DNA of 30,699 nucleotides, taken from assembly GCA_002423025.1 (NCBI GenBank), contig DIUN01000011.1, positions 116,476-147,174 on the forward strand, in the 5' to 3' direction. Positions within the stretch are counted from its first letter, which is position 1; each line of letters starts with the position of its first letter. Both the position numbers and the translations under genes were made by a program. This document shows, piece after piece, positions 14,515 through 21,988 of this stretch. The notes beneath the pieces are model-generated. The model was not told the origin of the DNA. It saw nothing but the letters and a program-made list of their open reading frames with translations, and made no database searches. The stretch comes from Sphingomonadales bacterium UBA6157 (GTDB taxonomy: Bacteria; Pseudomonadota; Alphaproteobacteria; Sphingomonadales; Sphingomonadaceae).

Positions 14515-15789
14515 ATGGAAAGACCATCGATCGCGGCTGCTGCCTTTGATCGTCCCGGCGTGCGCGTCCGGACGCTGGCGGTGCTGCGCTGGATCGCCAT
14601 CGGCGGGCAGTTCGCCACGCTTGTGGTGGTCGGGCTCTACCTTGGCTATCCGCTGCTCTGGCCATCATTGCTCGCCGCCGTGCTGGCCTCGGCCGTGCTC
14701 AACATCGGGCTGACGACGCTTTATGGCCGCAACGCCCGGCTGCAGGGGCGGGACCTGATGCTGCACCTGGCGTTCGATCTGGTGCAGGCCGGGGTGCTGC
14801 TGTTCCTCACAGGAGGGCTGGCCAATCCGTTTTCCATCCTGCTGATCGTGCCTGTCACCATTGCCGCCACGCTCTTGCCGGCGCGGGCGATGATGCCGCT
14901 GGGTGCTATTGCGGGCGCCGTGGTGTTCGCCCTGTGGTCCTGGGCGCGGCCGCTGCCATGGAAGGGCCCGCCGCCCGAATTTCCGGAGGTTTACCAGATC
15001 GGCGTGGCGGTCTCGCTGGCGCTGGCGATCGGCTTTCTGGCGATTTACCTCTGGCTGGTCTCGGCGGAAGCGCGGGACCGGGCACGGGCGCTGGTCGCCA
15101 CCGAGGCGGCACTCACCCGCGAAGCCAAGATGTCGGCGCTGGGCAGCCTGGCGGCGGCAGCGGCGCATGAGCTTGGCGGGCCGCTGGGCACCATCACGCT
15201 GATCGCGCGCAGCCTTTCGGACGCGCTGGGGGATGATCCGGAATTCGGCGAGGATATCCGCCTGCTCGAATCGGAGGCTGCACGCAGCCGGGGTATATTG
15301 GTGCGCATCGCCAAGCGTGCCGAGGCGGAGGACCCGTTTGCCGAGCTGGGGCTGGATGTGCTGTTGCACGAAGTGGCGCACAGTGTCGCGCCGGCCCGCG
15401 TGCCGGTGCGGGTGAATGCGCCGGCGCCGCAGCCGATGGTGCGGCGCTCGCCCGAGTTGCTGCACGGGCTGGCCAACCTTGTGGCCAATGCCGTGCGCCA
15501 CGCCGGCTCGGTGGTGGAGCTGCGCGCCTCGGCCACTTCGGGCGATGTGACCATCACCGTGCTCGATGATGGCCCCGGCTTTGCCGCCGATGTGCTGCCG
15601 CATCTGGGCGAGCCGGACCTTGGCCCGTCCAAATCCGGCGCGGGCGGCACCGGCCTTGGAATCTTTATTGCCACCACCCTGCTCGAGCGTACCGGCGGGC
15701 GGCTGGTGTTTCGCAACCGGACCGAAGGCGGCGCCCAGGTGGACGTACGCTGGCCGCGGTCCCATATTGAAGCCAGTGAAGAGGAGTAA
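14515..15789 (+). CDS. regB: RegB/PrrB-type redox-responsive sensor histidine kinase
   Basis: A 424-residue membrane kinase. Six hydrophobic segments lie between about residues 22 and 183, with GGLANPF (100-106), the quinone-sensing heptad of RegB/PrrB, between the third and fourth. The H box is AAAAAHELGGPLGTI, with H218 as phosphoacceptor. The ATPase domain has N box NLVANAVRHA (321-330), G1 DDGPGF (351-356) and G2 GGTGLG (377-382). In Rhodobacter RegB a redox-active Cys lies just after the H box in an R-C-R-D-I-L-type context; here the matching stretch reads AARSRGIL, with Ser258. The likely role is control of respiratory or energy genes according to the quinone pool. The ribosome site is weak. 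regA follows after five bases. Confidence 0.9.
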   Translation: MERPSIAAAAFDRPGVRVRTLAVLRWIAIGGQFATLVVVGLYLGYPLLWPSLLAAVLASAVLNIGLTTLYGRNARLQGRDLMLHLAFDLVQAGVLLFLTGGLANPFSILLIVPVTIAATLLPARAMMPLGAIAGAVVFALWSWARPLPWKGPPPEFPEVYQIGVAVSLALAIGFLAIYLWLVSAEARDRARALVATEAALTREAKMSALGSLAAAAAHELGGPLGTITLIARSLSDALGDDPEFGEDIRLLESEAARSRGILVRIAKRAEAEDPFAELGLDVLLHEVAHSVAPARVPVRVNAPAPQPMVRRSPELLHGLANLVANAVRHAGSVVELRASATSGDVTITVLDDGPGFAADVLPHLGEPDLGPSKSGAGGTGLGIFIATTLLERTGGRLVFRNRTEGGAQVDVRWPRSHIEASEEE

Positions 15790-15794
15790 GCCCC

Positions 15795-16355
15795 ATGGCG
15801 ACGCAACCCGATGATACGACGGTGGAAACACCGCTCATGCCGCTGCTGCTCGTGGATGACGATGCTCCGTTCCGCCAACGCCTGCAGGTGATGCTGAGCC
15901 GCAAGGGCTTTGCCGTGACCGCGGTGGGCAGCCTGGCGGAAGCCCGCATCGAGGCGGCGCGGCTGCGGCCCAGCCATGCCGTGGTCGATATGCGGCTCGA
16001 TGATGGCAACGGCCTTGATATGGTGGCGGAACTGCGGGCGCTCTCGCCCGATATCCGCATCGTGGTGCTGACCGGCTATGGCAACCTTGCCACCGCTGTT
16101 GCGGCGGTAAAGGCCGGCGCGGTCGATTACCTCGCCAAGCCGGCGGACCCGGAGGACATCGTGCGGGCGCTCTCGGCGGAAGCCGGGGAGAAGCCGGAAG
16201 CGCCGCCCGAGCCGATGTCGGCAGACCGGGTGCGCTGGGAGCATATCCAGCGGGTGTACGAGCTGTGCGAGCGCAATGTTTCCGAGACGGCGCGGCGGCT
16301 GAAGATGCACCGGCGGACGCTGCAGCGGATTCTGGCGAAGCGCTCGCCGCGCTGA
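15795..16355 (+). CDS. regA: RegA/PrrA/ActR-type response regulator
   Basis: A 186-residue regulator. The receiver domain (15-125) has the acidic pocket LLVDDD, phospho-acceptor D65 in HAVVDMRLDDG, the Thr switch in VLTGYGN, and the conserved Lys in YLAKPAD. A Pro-rich hinge (EAPPEP) leads to a Fis-type helix-turn-helix (about 146-182): HIQRVYELCERNVSETARRL, then KMHRRTLQRILAKRSPR. This compact layout is typical of RegA, PrrA and ActR. It is phosphorylated by the upstream RegB homologue and acts as a global redox regulator. AGGAG overlaps the regB stop, eight bases before the ATG, so the two genes form one operon. A hairpin and a REP-like element follow it. Confidence 0.93.
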   Translation: MATQPDDTTVETPLMPLLLVDDDAPFRQRLQVMLSRKGFAVTAVGSLAEARIEAARLRPSHAVVDMRLDDGNGLDMVAELRALSPDIRIVVLTGYGNLATAVAAVKAGAVDYLAKPADPEDIVRALSAEAGEKPEAPPEPMSADRVRWEHIQRVYELCERNVSETARRLKMHRRTLQRILAKRSPR

Positions 16356-16361
16356 GTGCGG

Positions 16362-16382
16362 GCGCCGGGTTTGGCCCGGCGC
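16362..16382 (+). terminator. Hairpin downstream of regA
   Basis: GCGCCGGG / CCCGGCGC (16362-16369 with 16375-16382) is a perfect 8-bp stem with loop TTTGG, six bases after the regA stop. There is no T run, so terminator activity is uncertain. Confidence 0.5.
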
Positions 16383-16391
16383 TGGTAGATA

Positions 16392-16421
16392 AGCTGGGTC
16401 CCGGCGTTCGCCGGGATGACA
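16392..16421. repeat. REP-like element of the GGGTCCCGGC..GCCGGGATGACA type
   Basis: A palindrome (16399-16405 with 16410-16416) flanked by GCTGGG and ATGACAGCGG. This is the common form of intergenic palindromes in sphingomonads and other proteobacteria. A degenerate copy is at 20755-20774 after the CsgG-like gene. Confidence 0.65.
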
Positions 16422-16434
16422 GCGGAAGCGCGAG

Positions 16435-17697
16435 CTATTCCGCGCTGGCCGGTGTGGTCACGGCATCGCCGGGCAGGCCCTTGTCCCATTTCGCGATCAC
16501 CGCTGTCGCCACGGCGTTGCCGATGACGTTGGTGGCGCTGCGGCCCATATCGAGGAAGTGATCGACAGCGAGGATGAGCAGCAGTCCGGCCTCGGGGATG
16601 CCGAAATAGGGCAGGGTGGCGGCGATGACGACAAGGCTGGCGCGCGGCACGCCGGCAATGCCCTTCGAGGTGATCATCAGCAGGCCGAGCATGAAGATCT
16701 CCTGGCTCAGCGTCAGGTCGATGCCATAGGCCTGGGCGATGAAGATGCTGGCGAAGGCGCAATACATCATCGAGCCATCGAGATTGAAGCTGTAGCCCAG
16801 CGGCAGCACGAAGCTGGTGATGCGGGTGGGCACGCCGAAGCGGTCCAGCGCCTCGATCATCTTGGGGTAGGCGGCTTCTGACGAAGCGGTAGCGAAGGTG
16901 ATGAGGAACGGCTCGCGGATGTTGAGCACCAGCCGCTTGATGGCGGGCACGCCGATGACGGCGCTGCCGGCACCGAGCAGGAGCACCCAGAGCATCGCCA
17001 GCGCCAGGTAGAAGCTGCCGATGAACTTGCCGAAGGTGATGATGATGCCCAGCCCCTCCACCGCGATGGAGGAGGCGACGGCGGCGAACACCGCGAACGG
17101 CGCCACCTGCATGACATAGCCCGTGACCTTGAGCATCAGGTGCATCAGCGCATCGAGCGCCCGCACGATCGGCGCGCCTGTCTCGCCGATGGCGATGAGG
17201 CCGACGCCGGCGAACAGCGAGAACACCACGATCTGCAGGATCTCGTTGGTGGCCATAGCCTCGAAGATCGATTTGGGGATGAGATTGGGGAAGAACACCG
17301 TGGGGTCGAACGCCGCCTTGGCGAGGCCGGTGGCGGCGGTCGCCTCCGGCAGCGCCAGCCCGACTCCGACGCCGGGGGCGAGCAGGTTGACCATCAGGAT
17401 GCCCAGCGACAGCGAGGCGATGGAGGCGGCGATGAACCAGGCAAGCGTGCGCACGAAGGTGCGGCCCACGGCGCCGCCGCCGCCCATATGGGCGATGCCG
17501 ACGACGAGCGTGGAGAGCACCAGCGGTGCAATGATCATCTTGATCAGGCGCAGGAAGATCTGCGTGACGATGCCGAGATAGCGGGCGATCTCCTTCGCCG
17601 CCTCGGGCGTGCTCGCCGTGGCGTTGATGATGTAGCCCACCACCAGCCCCAGCACGAGCGCGATGAGGATGTAGCGGGTGAGGCGATTGGTGTTCAT
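16435..17697 (-). CDS. Dicarboxylate/amino acid:cation symporter (DAACS family, GltP/DctA-like)
   Basis: A 420-residue inner-membrane transporter with about eight transmembrane helices and two re-entrant loops. Family marks are MIIAPLVLSTLVVGIAHMG, the Ser-rich hairpin TFATASSEAAYPKM, FVLPLGYSFNLDGSMMYCAF (NLDG), the second hairpin SKGIAGVPRASLVV, and DHFLDMGRSATNVIGNAVAT carrying the substrate-binding Asp, Arg and Asn. These proteins import glutamate, aspartate or C4-dicarboxylates with Na+ or H+. The Arg in the last motif (GRSATN) argues for an acidic substrate. The ATG at 17697 is chosen because MNTNRLTRYILIALVLG is the usual family start; an upstream ATG at 17733 adds 12 unlikely residues. 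It is divergent from the M20 peptidase gene. Confidence 0.92.
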   Translation of the reverse strand: MNTNRLTRYILIALVLGLVVGYIINATASTPEAAKEIARYLGIVTQIFLRLIKMIIAPLVLSTLVVGIAHMGGGGAVGRTFVRTLAWFIAASIASLSLGILMVNLLAPGVGVGLALPEATAATGLAKAAFDPTVFFPNLIPKSIFEAMATNEILQIVVFSLFAGVGLIAIGETGAPIVRALDALMHLMLKVTGYVMQVAPFAVFAAVASSIAVEGLGIIITFGKFIGSFYLALAMLWVLLLGAGSAVIGVPAIKRLVLNIREPFLITFATASSEAAYPKMIEALDRFGVPTRITSFVLPLGYSFNLDGSMMYCAFASIFIAQAYGIDLTLSQEIFMLGLLMITSKGIAGVPRASLVVIAATLPYFGIPEAGLLLILAVDHFLDMGRSATNVIGNAVATAVIAKWDKGLPGDAVTTPASAE

Positions 17698-17790
17698 CGG
17701 GGGCAACGTCCGGTGGCAAGGCGTCGCGGTCAAGCGGTTTTCGTGCAGATGCCGCTTTATCGGCGGCGCGAATTGCCGCTAGGAAAGGCC

Positions 17791-19176
17791 ATGAACCAGC
17801 CCCGCCAAGCGCTTCTCGCCCTTTCCGCCACCCTGCTGCTTGCCGCAGCGCCCGCCCACGCCGCCCCCGGCGATGCCGCCGCCGCCAAGGCGCTGCTTAT
17901 GCAGGGCGTGGCGTTCGATACCGTCAAGGGCCGCGGCAAGGTGCCGGCCTATGCGGCGTTCCTCAAGGAGACGTTGGTAAAAGGCGGCTTTGCGGCGGCC
18001 GACATCAGCATCGAGCCGGTGGGCGAGACAGCCAATCTGCACCTGGTATGGAAGGGCCGGGGCAAGGCAGCACCCATCGCCATCACGGCGCACATGGATG
18101 TTGTGGAGGCAGACCCGAAGGATTGGCAGCGGGACCCGTTCACTGCCATCGAGGAGGGCGGCTATATCTTTGGGCGCGGCTCGGAGGACAACAAGTTCGA
18201 TCTCTCGATGCTGGTTGCCTCGATGATCTCGCTGAAGGCGCAGGGCTTCAGGCCGGGGCGCGATATCCATGTGTTCTTCTCGGGCGATGAGGAAACCGAC
18301 GGCCTGACTGCACCGCTGCAGGCCAAGCAGGCCAAGGCCGCGGGCGTGGCGCTGATGCTCAACACCGATGGCGGCGGCGGCACGCTCAACGAAGCCGGCA
18401 CGCCGATCGGCTATCGGATGTCGGCGGCGGAAAAGACCTATGTCGATCTCAAGCTGTCCGTGACGGACCCCGGCGGCCACAGCAGCCGGCCGACAGGCAG
18501 CAACGCCATCGCCCGGCTGGCGAACGCGGCAGCGCGCATCGGCGGCTATCGCTTCAAGCCGCAGCTCGACGAGATCACCCGTGCCTCGCTCGCCGCCGAG
18601 GGCGCCAAGCGCAATGACGCCATCGGCAAGGCGATGCTGGCCTTTGTGGCCAACCCGGCCGATGCCGCCGCGATCGCGGTGCTGCGGGCGGACCCGGCCA
18701 GCGTCGGCCAGATCGGCACGACCTGCGAGCCGACGATGATCAACGGTGGCCATGCCCCCAACGCTCTGCCGCAGAGCGCCACCCTCATCGTCAATTGCCG
18801 CATCTTTCCCGGCGTGACGGTGGAGACGGTGCGCGATGAGCTGGCGCGCATCGTCAATGATCCCTCCGTGGTGTTCAGCTTCGATCTCGGTTGGCCCTCG
18901 CCGCCCGCCTCGCCACTGCGCCCCGATGTGATGGCGGCGGTGGCCAAGGCCGTGTCCGCCAGCCGGCCAGGTGTGACGCCGGTGCCCTCCATGTCGGCAG
19001 GAGCAAGCGATAGCGTGTTCTACCGGGCGCTGGGCATTCCGTCCTACGCCGTCGGCGGGATCTTCAGCCGGGATGCGGACAAGTTCAGCCATGGCCTCAA
19101 CGAACGCATCCCTGTCAGTGCCATCGCCCCGGCGCTGGTGCACTGGCGCACGCTGATCACGGAACTGGCGAAATAG
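17791..19176 (+). CDS. Secreted M20 family zinc peptidase/aminoacylase
   Basis: A 462-residue exported hydrolase. The signal peptide (MNQPRQALLALSATLLLAAA, cleavage after AHA at 24) points to the periplasm. The dinuclear zinc site of the M20 family is complete: H101 and D103 (TAHMDVVEA), D133 (GRGSEDNK), catalytic E167 and E168 (SGDEETDG), D193 (LNTDGGGG) and H435 (KFSHGLNERI). The lid domain contains DPGGHSSRPTGSNAI. Such enzymes trim dipeptides or N-acyl amino acids. RBS AGGAAAGG ends two bases before ATG; the longer frame upstream is antisense to the symporter. The next gene starts 11 bases later, so the two are probably cotranscribed. Confidence 0.9.
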   Translation: MNQPRQALLALSATLLLAAAPAHAAPGDAAAAKALLMQGVAFDTVKGRGKVPAYAAFLKETLVKGGFAAADISIEPVGETANLHLVWKGRGKAAPIAITAHMDVVEADPKDWQRDPFTAIEEGGYIFGRGSEDNKFDLSMLVASMISLKAQGFRPGRDIHVFFSGDEETDGLTAPLQAKQAKAAGVALMLNTDGGGGTLNEAGTPIGYRMSAAEKTYVDLKLSVTDPGGHSSRPTGSNAIARLANAAARIGGYRFKPQLDEITRASLAAEGAKRNDAIGKAMLAFVANPADAAAIAVLRADPASVGQIGTTCEPTMINGGHAPNALPQSATLIVNCRIFPGVTVETVRDELARIVNDPSVVFSFDLGWPSPPASPLRPDVMAAVAKAVSASRPGVTPVPSMSAGASDSVFYRALGIPSYAVGGIFSRDADKFSHGLNERIPVSAIAPALVHWRTLITELAK

Positions 19177-19187
19177 GACCGAATACA

Positions 19188-19880
19188 ATGACGGACATTC
19201 TCGGCACCCGCATGATGGACGATGGCCGGACGGCGCGGCAGATCTTCGATGATGTGATGGCCAATCCGGCGCGGGCGCGCTTCGGCTTTGGCGAGCGGCT
19301 GGCGATCATCAATGTCGATTTCCAGAACGCCTACACCCGCATCGACCGCTACAAGACGGCCTATGAAACAGACCCGCGCCAGATCGAGCATGTGAACAGC
19401 ATCTCCCGGCTGGCGCGCGGCGCCGGTATGCCGGTGGTGTGGAGCCGGGTGGGCTTTGCCGATGATGCCAGCGATGCCGGCGTCTGGGGCACCCGCACCG
19501 ATACGCCGGACAGTCTGCAGAACATCAAGATCGGCAGCGATCGCCATGCCTTCGACGAGCGCTGCGAGATTGCCGCCGGGGACACCCAGTTCACCAAGCG
19601 CATGCCCTCGGCGTTCTTCGAGACGCCGCTGCAATCGCTGCTGGTGTGGCGCAAGGTCGATACCGTGGTGGTGACGGGCGGCAGCACCTCGGGCTGCGTG
19701 CGCGCCACGGCGGTAGAGGCCCTGTCTCGCGGCTACCGCACCATCGTCCCCATCGAGACGACTGCGGACAAGCTGGCGAGCTATCACTGGGCGAACCTGA
19801 CCGATTTGCAGCTGAAATATGCCGATGTCGTGCCGGTGGCCGAAGTCGAGGCCTGGTTGGCGGCGCGCCAGACAACCTGA
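19188..19880 (+). CDS. Isochorismatase-family cysteine amidohydrolase
   Basis: A 230-residue cysteine hydrolase with the family triad D44 (INVDFQNAYT), K137 (QFTKRMPSAF) and C170 (GGSTSGCVRATAVEAL). A non-prolyl cis peptide is expected within GGSTSG. The N-terminal extension (residues 1-35, with ARQIFDDVMANPARARFGFG) and the TSGCVRATAVEALSRGYR stretch are closer to N-carbamoylsarcosine amidase and maleamate-type amidases than to true isochorismatases. No signal peptide is present, so it is cytoplasmic. The substrate is probably a small amide or carbamoyl compound, but it cannot be read from the sequence. AGGA lies about ten bases before the ATG. It follows the M20 gene in a likely operon. Confidence 0.85.
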   Translation: MTDILGTRMMDDGRTARQIFDDVMANPARARFGFGERLAIINVDFQNAYTRIDRYKTAYETDPRQIEHVNSISRLARGAGMPVVWSRVGFADDASDAGVWGTRTDTPDSLQNIKIGSDRHAFDERCEIAAGDTQFTKRMPSAFFETPLQSLLVWRKVDTVVVTGGSTSGCVRATAVEALSRGYRTIVPIETTADKLASYHWANLTDLQLKYADVVPVAEVEAWLAARQTT

Positions 19881-19976
19881 ACTCTTGGTAATACAGCCCG
19901 GCACGTCGCTTTGCGGCTTTCGGTGGCAAGCGCATTGCATTAATCAATACTCGGATTTTGAAGGGGGAATTTTCTA

Positions 19977-20747
19977 ATGAAGGCGTTTTCCACTCGTGCT
20001 CTGGCTCTTGCGGCCGCCGTGGCGCTGCTCGGCACCAGCATGCCGGCTGCGGCCCAGTCCGGCGCGCGCAAGCAGCAGGTCAAGAAGACGCAGGAAATTC
20101 CCACCTGCACCAAGAAGCTCGGCACCATCGCCATTGTCGAGCCGGACAACAACTGGTGGGCGCCGCTCCAGCTCGGTTCGCCGGAAGCCATCATCAAGGT
20201 GTTCGTGCTCAAGTCCGGCTGCTTCGGCCTTGTCGATCGTGGCCGTGGCCTTGCCTCGCGCAACATGGAGCGGGCGCTGGCGGAATCGGGTGAGCTGCAG
20301 CAGGGCAGCAACATCGGCCGCGCGCAGGTCAAGGCGGCCGATTACTTCATCGTGCCCGATCTGGTGACGAAGAATTCCAATTCCGGCGGCGGCGGCTTCG
20401 GCGCTCTTGCGGGCGGCCTGCTTGGTGGCCGGCTCGGCGGCGCCATCGGCGGCGCGATCAGCCTGAAGAAGAAGGAAGCCAACGTCACCATCACGCTCAC
20501 CAATGCCCGCACCACCGAGATGGAGCGGCTGGTGGAAGGCTTTGCCAAGAAGACCGACCTCGGCTTTGGCGGTGGTGTCGGCCTTGTTGGCGCCGGTGGC
20601 TTCGGCGGCGGCGGTGGCGGCGGCTATGAGAACACCGAGATCGGCCAGGTGATCGTGCTCGCTTATCTCGATGCCTACACCAACCTGGTGCGCGAACTGG
20701 GCGGCCTGCCCGAGGACGCCAGCGCGGCGGCGCCGACGGCCCGCTGA
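19977..20747 (+). CDS. CsgG/HfaB-like secreted protein with glycine-rich segments
   Basis: A 256-residue exported protein. The signal peptide ends at AAAQS (about residue 28) with no lipobox Cys, unlike the CsgG lipoprotein. A CsgG-like core follows: LGTIAIVEPDNNWW (48-61), SPEAIIKVFVLKSGCFGLVDRGRGL (core FVLKSGCFGLVDRG, 76-89), NIGRAQVKAADYFIVPDLV, then VTITLTNARTTEMERLVEGF. Between the strands lies a glycine-zipper stretch (137-161, ALAGGLLGGRLGGAIGGAI), with a second Gly-rich stretch at 197-216. CsgG forms the outer-membrane pore for curli subunits, but no curli or holdfast genes are here, so a general envelope role is more likely. GGGGGA eight bases before ATG sets the start. It has its own terminator. 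Confidence 0.7.
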   Translation: MKAFSTRALALAAAVALLGTSMPAAAQSGARKQQVKKTQEIPTCTKKLGTIAIVEPDNNWWAPLQLGSPEAIIKVFVLKSGCFGLVDRGRGLASRNMERALAESGELQQGSNIGRAQVKAADYFIVPDLVTKNSNSGGGGFGALAGGLLGGRLGGAIGGAISLKKKEANVTITLTNARTTEMERLVEGFAKKTDLGFGGGVGLVGAGGFGGGGGGGYENTEIGQVIVLAYLDAYTNLVRELGGLPEDASAAAPTAR

Positions 20748-20754
20748 GCGCAAC

Positions 20755-20774
20755 CCCGGCGCTCGCTGGGATGA
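20755..20774. repeat. Degenerate REP-like element
   Basis: CCCCGGCGCTCGCTGGGATGA resembles the 16392-16421 element but with mismatched arms. Confidence 0.4.
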
Positions 20775-20785
20775 GACGGTGCAAG

Positions 20786-20815
20786 CGCCCTTCCCGGCAG
20801 CGGGGAGGGCGTTTT
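20786..20815 (+). terminator. Intrinsic terminator of the CsgG-like gene
   Basis: A 10-bp stem (20786-20795 with 20802-20811, one G-T pair, loop GGCAGC) is followed by TTTT. It also lies at the end of the converging small membrane-protein gene. Confidence 0.8.
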
Positions 20816-20816
20816 G

Positions 20817-21023
20817 CTATTTGCGCCGCCGGCTTGCCTGCACGAGGCCGATGATCGTCAGCACCACGCCGGGCCAGAAGCTCACAAAGGCGAGAAGCCC
20901 CGGCCCGATGGGATTGGGGTTCGGATCGTCCGTCAGCCCCAGCGCTGCGGCGAGCACGATGAGCAGCAGTGGCCCGGTGCCCAGCACCAGCACGGCGACC
21001 CCGATCCAGAACAGCCTTGGCAT
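20817..21023 (-). CDS. Small two-helix membrane protein, unknown
   Basis: A 68-residue hydrophobic protein, MPRLFWIGVAVLVLGTGP..., with two predicted transmembrane helices (about 4-26 and 40-60) joined by a polar turn LTDDPNPNPIGPG and a basic end ASRRRK. I do not recognise a family. The ATG at 21023 has GGGGGAG six bases upstream; the in-frame ATG at 21074 would add a polar 17-residue leader with a poorer ribosome site. It converges on the CsgG-like gene and diverges from the PuuE-like pair. Confidence 0.68.
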   Translation of the reverse strand: MPRLFWIGVAVLVLGTGPLLLIVLAAALGLTDDPNPNPIGPGLLAFVSFWPGVVLTIIGLVQASRRRK

Positions 21024-21118
21024 GCTCCGCTCCCCCTTGGTGGCTTTGCTCGCCTGTAGACCAAAATCGGGCAAGGCGGCTTCCCCCGCCGCCCCGAAAC
21101 CCGCTATCTGCCCGGATC

Positions 21119-21988
21119 ATGACAGACGATCCCGGCCTTTACGACCCCAGCCCCATCGCTCCGCCGCTGCGCTGGCCCGGCGGCAAGACCTGCGCCGTGT
21201 GGGTCGCGCCCAACCTCGAATATTATGAGCTCGATCCGCCGGCGCATCCACGCCGCAAGAGCTGGACCAAGCCGCACCCGGATGTGGTGGGCTATGGCCA
21301 CCGCGACCATGCCAACCGGGTTGGCCACTGGCGCATGGCCGAAGCGATGAGCCGCCACGGCTTCCCCGGCTCGGTGTCGCTCTCGGTGGCGCTGTGTGAC
21401 CATATTCCCGAAGTGGTGGCGGATGGCGCGGCGCGCGGCTGGGAGTTCTTCAGCCACGGCATCTACAACACCCGCTATGCCTATGACATGGACGAGGCGC
21501 AGGAGCGCGCCATCATCGAGGACAGCATCGCCACGGTGCAGCGCGCCACCGGCCAGCGCATCCGCGGCTGGCTTGCCCCGGCTCTCACCCACACGGTGCG
21601 GACCATGGACCTGATCGCCGAATATGGCCTGGATTACACCTGCGACCTGTATCACGATGATCGCCCCGGCGCGGTCAACACCGCCAGCGGCCGGCTGATC
21701 TCGATGCCCTACAGCCTTGAGGTGAACGACCACTATGGCTTCTTCATCTACAACATGAGCCCGCGCGATTACGCCGATGCGCTGATCCGGCAGTATGACC
21801 GGCTGGCCCGCGAGGGCGAGGCGAGCGGTACGGTCATGTGCATTCCGCTGCATTCCTATCTCATCGGCCAGCCGCACCGCATCGGGCCGTTCGAGCGGGT
21901 GCTGGAGCATATCGCTGCCGATGGCCGGGCCTGGATCACCACCGCCGGCGCCATCGCGGACGCCTATAAATCGCAGGTGCCGGCATGA
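21119..21988 (+). CDS. PuuE-type polysaccharide deacetylase-fold hydrolase (allantoinase-like), first of a pair
   Basis: A 289-residue NodB-fold protein close to the PuuE allantoinase branch rather than to peptidoglycan deacetylases. PLRWPGGKTCAVWVAPNLEY matches the PuuE start, with E34 in the N-x-E position. SHGIYNTRYAYDMDEAQERA matches the SHGYRW...MDEAQERE stretch, with H113. TCDLYHDDRPG and ISMPYSLEVND follow, and the last motif LHSYLIGQPHRI keeps H245 and its Arg. No signal peptide is present, so it acts on a small cytoplasmic molecule, probably a cyclic amide or ureide; PuuE itself opens allantoin. The TGA overlaps the next ATG by four bases. No clear ribosome site precedes the ATG. Confidence 0.8.
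   Translation: MTDDPGLYDPSPIAPPLRWPGGKTCAVWVAPNLEYYELDPPAHPRRKSWTKPHPDVVGYGHRDHANRVGHWRMAEAMSRHGFPGSVSLSVALCDHIPEVVADGAARGWEFFSHGIYNTRYAYDMDEAQERAIIEDSIATVQRATGQRIRGWLAPALTHTVRTMDLIAEYGLDYTCDLYHDDRPGAVNTASGRLISMPYSLEVNDHYGFFIYNMSPRDYADALIRQYDRLAREGEASGTVMCIPLHSYLIGQPHRIGPFERVLEHIAADGRAWITTAGAIADAYKSQVPA

Noticed and set aside
17140..17790. N-terminal extension of the M20 peptidase
   Set aside because: It is antisense to the symporter, and a signal peptide with a good ribosome site begins at 17791.
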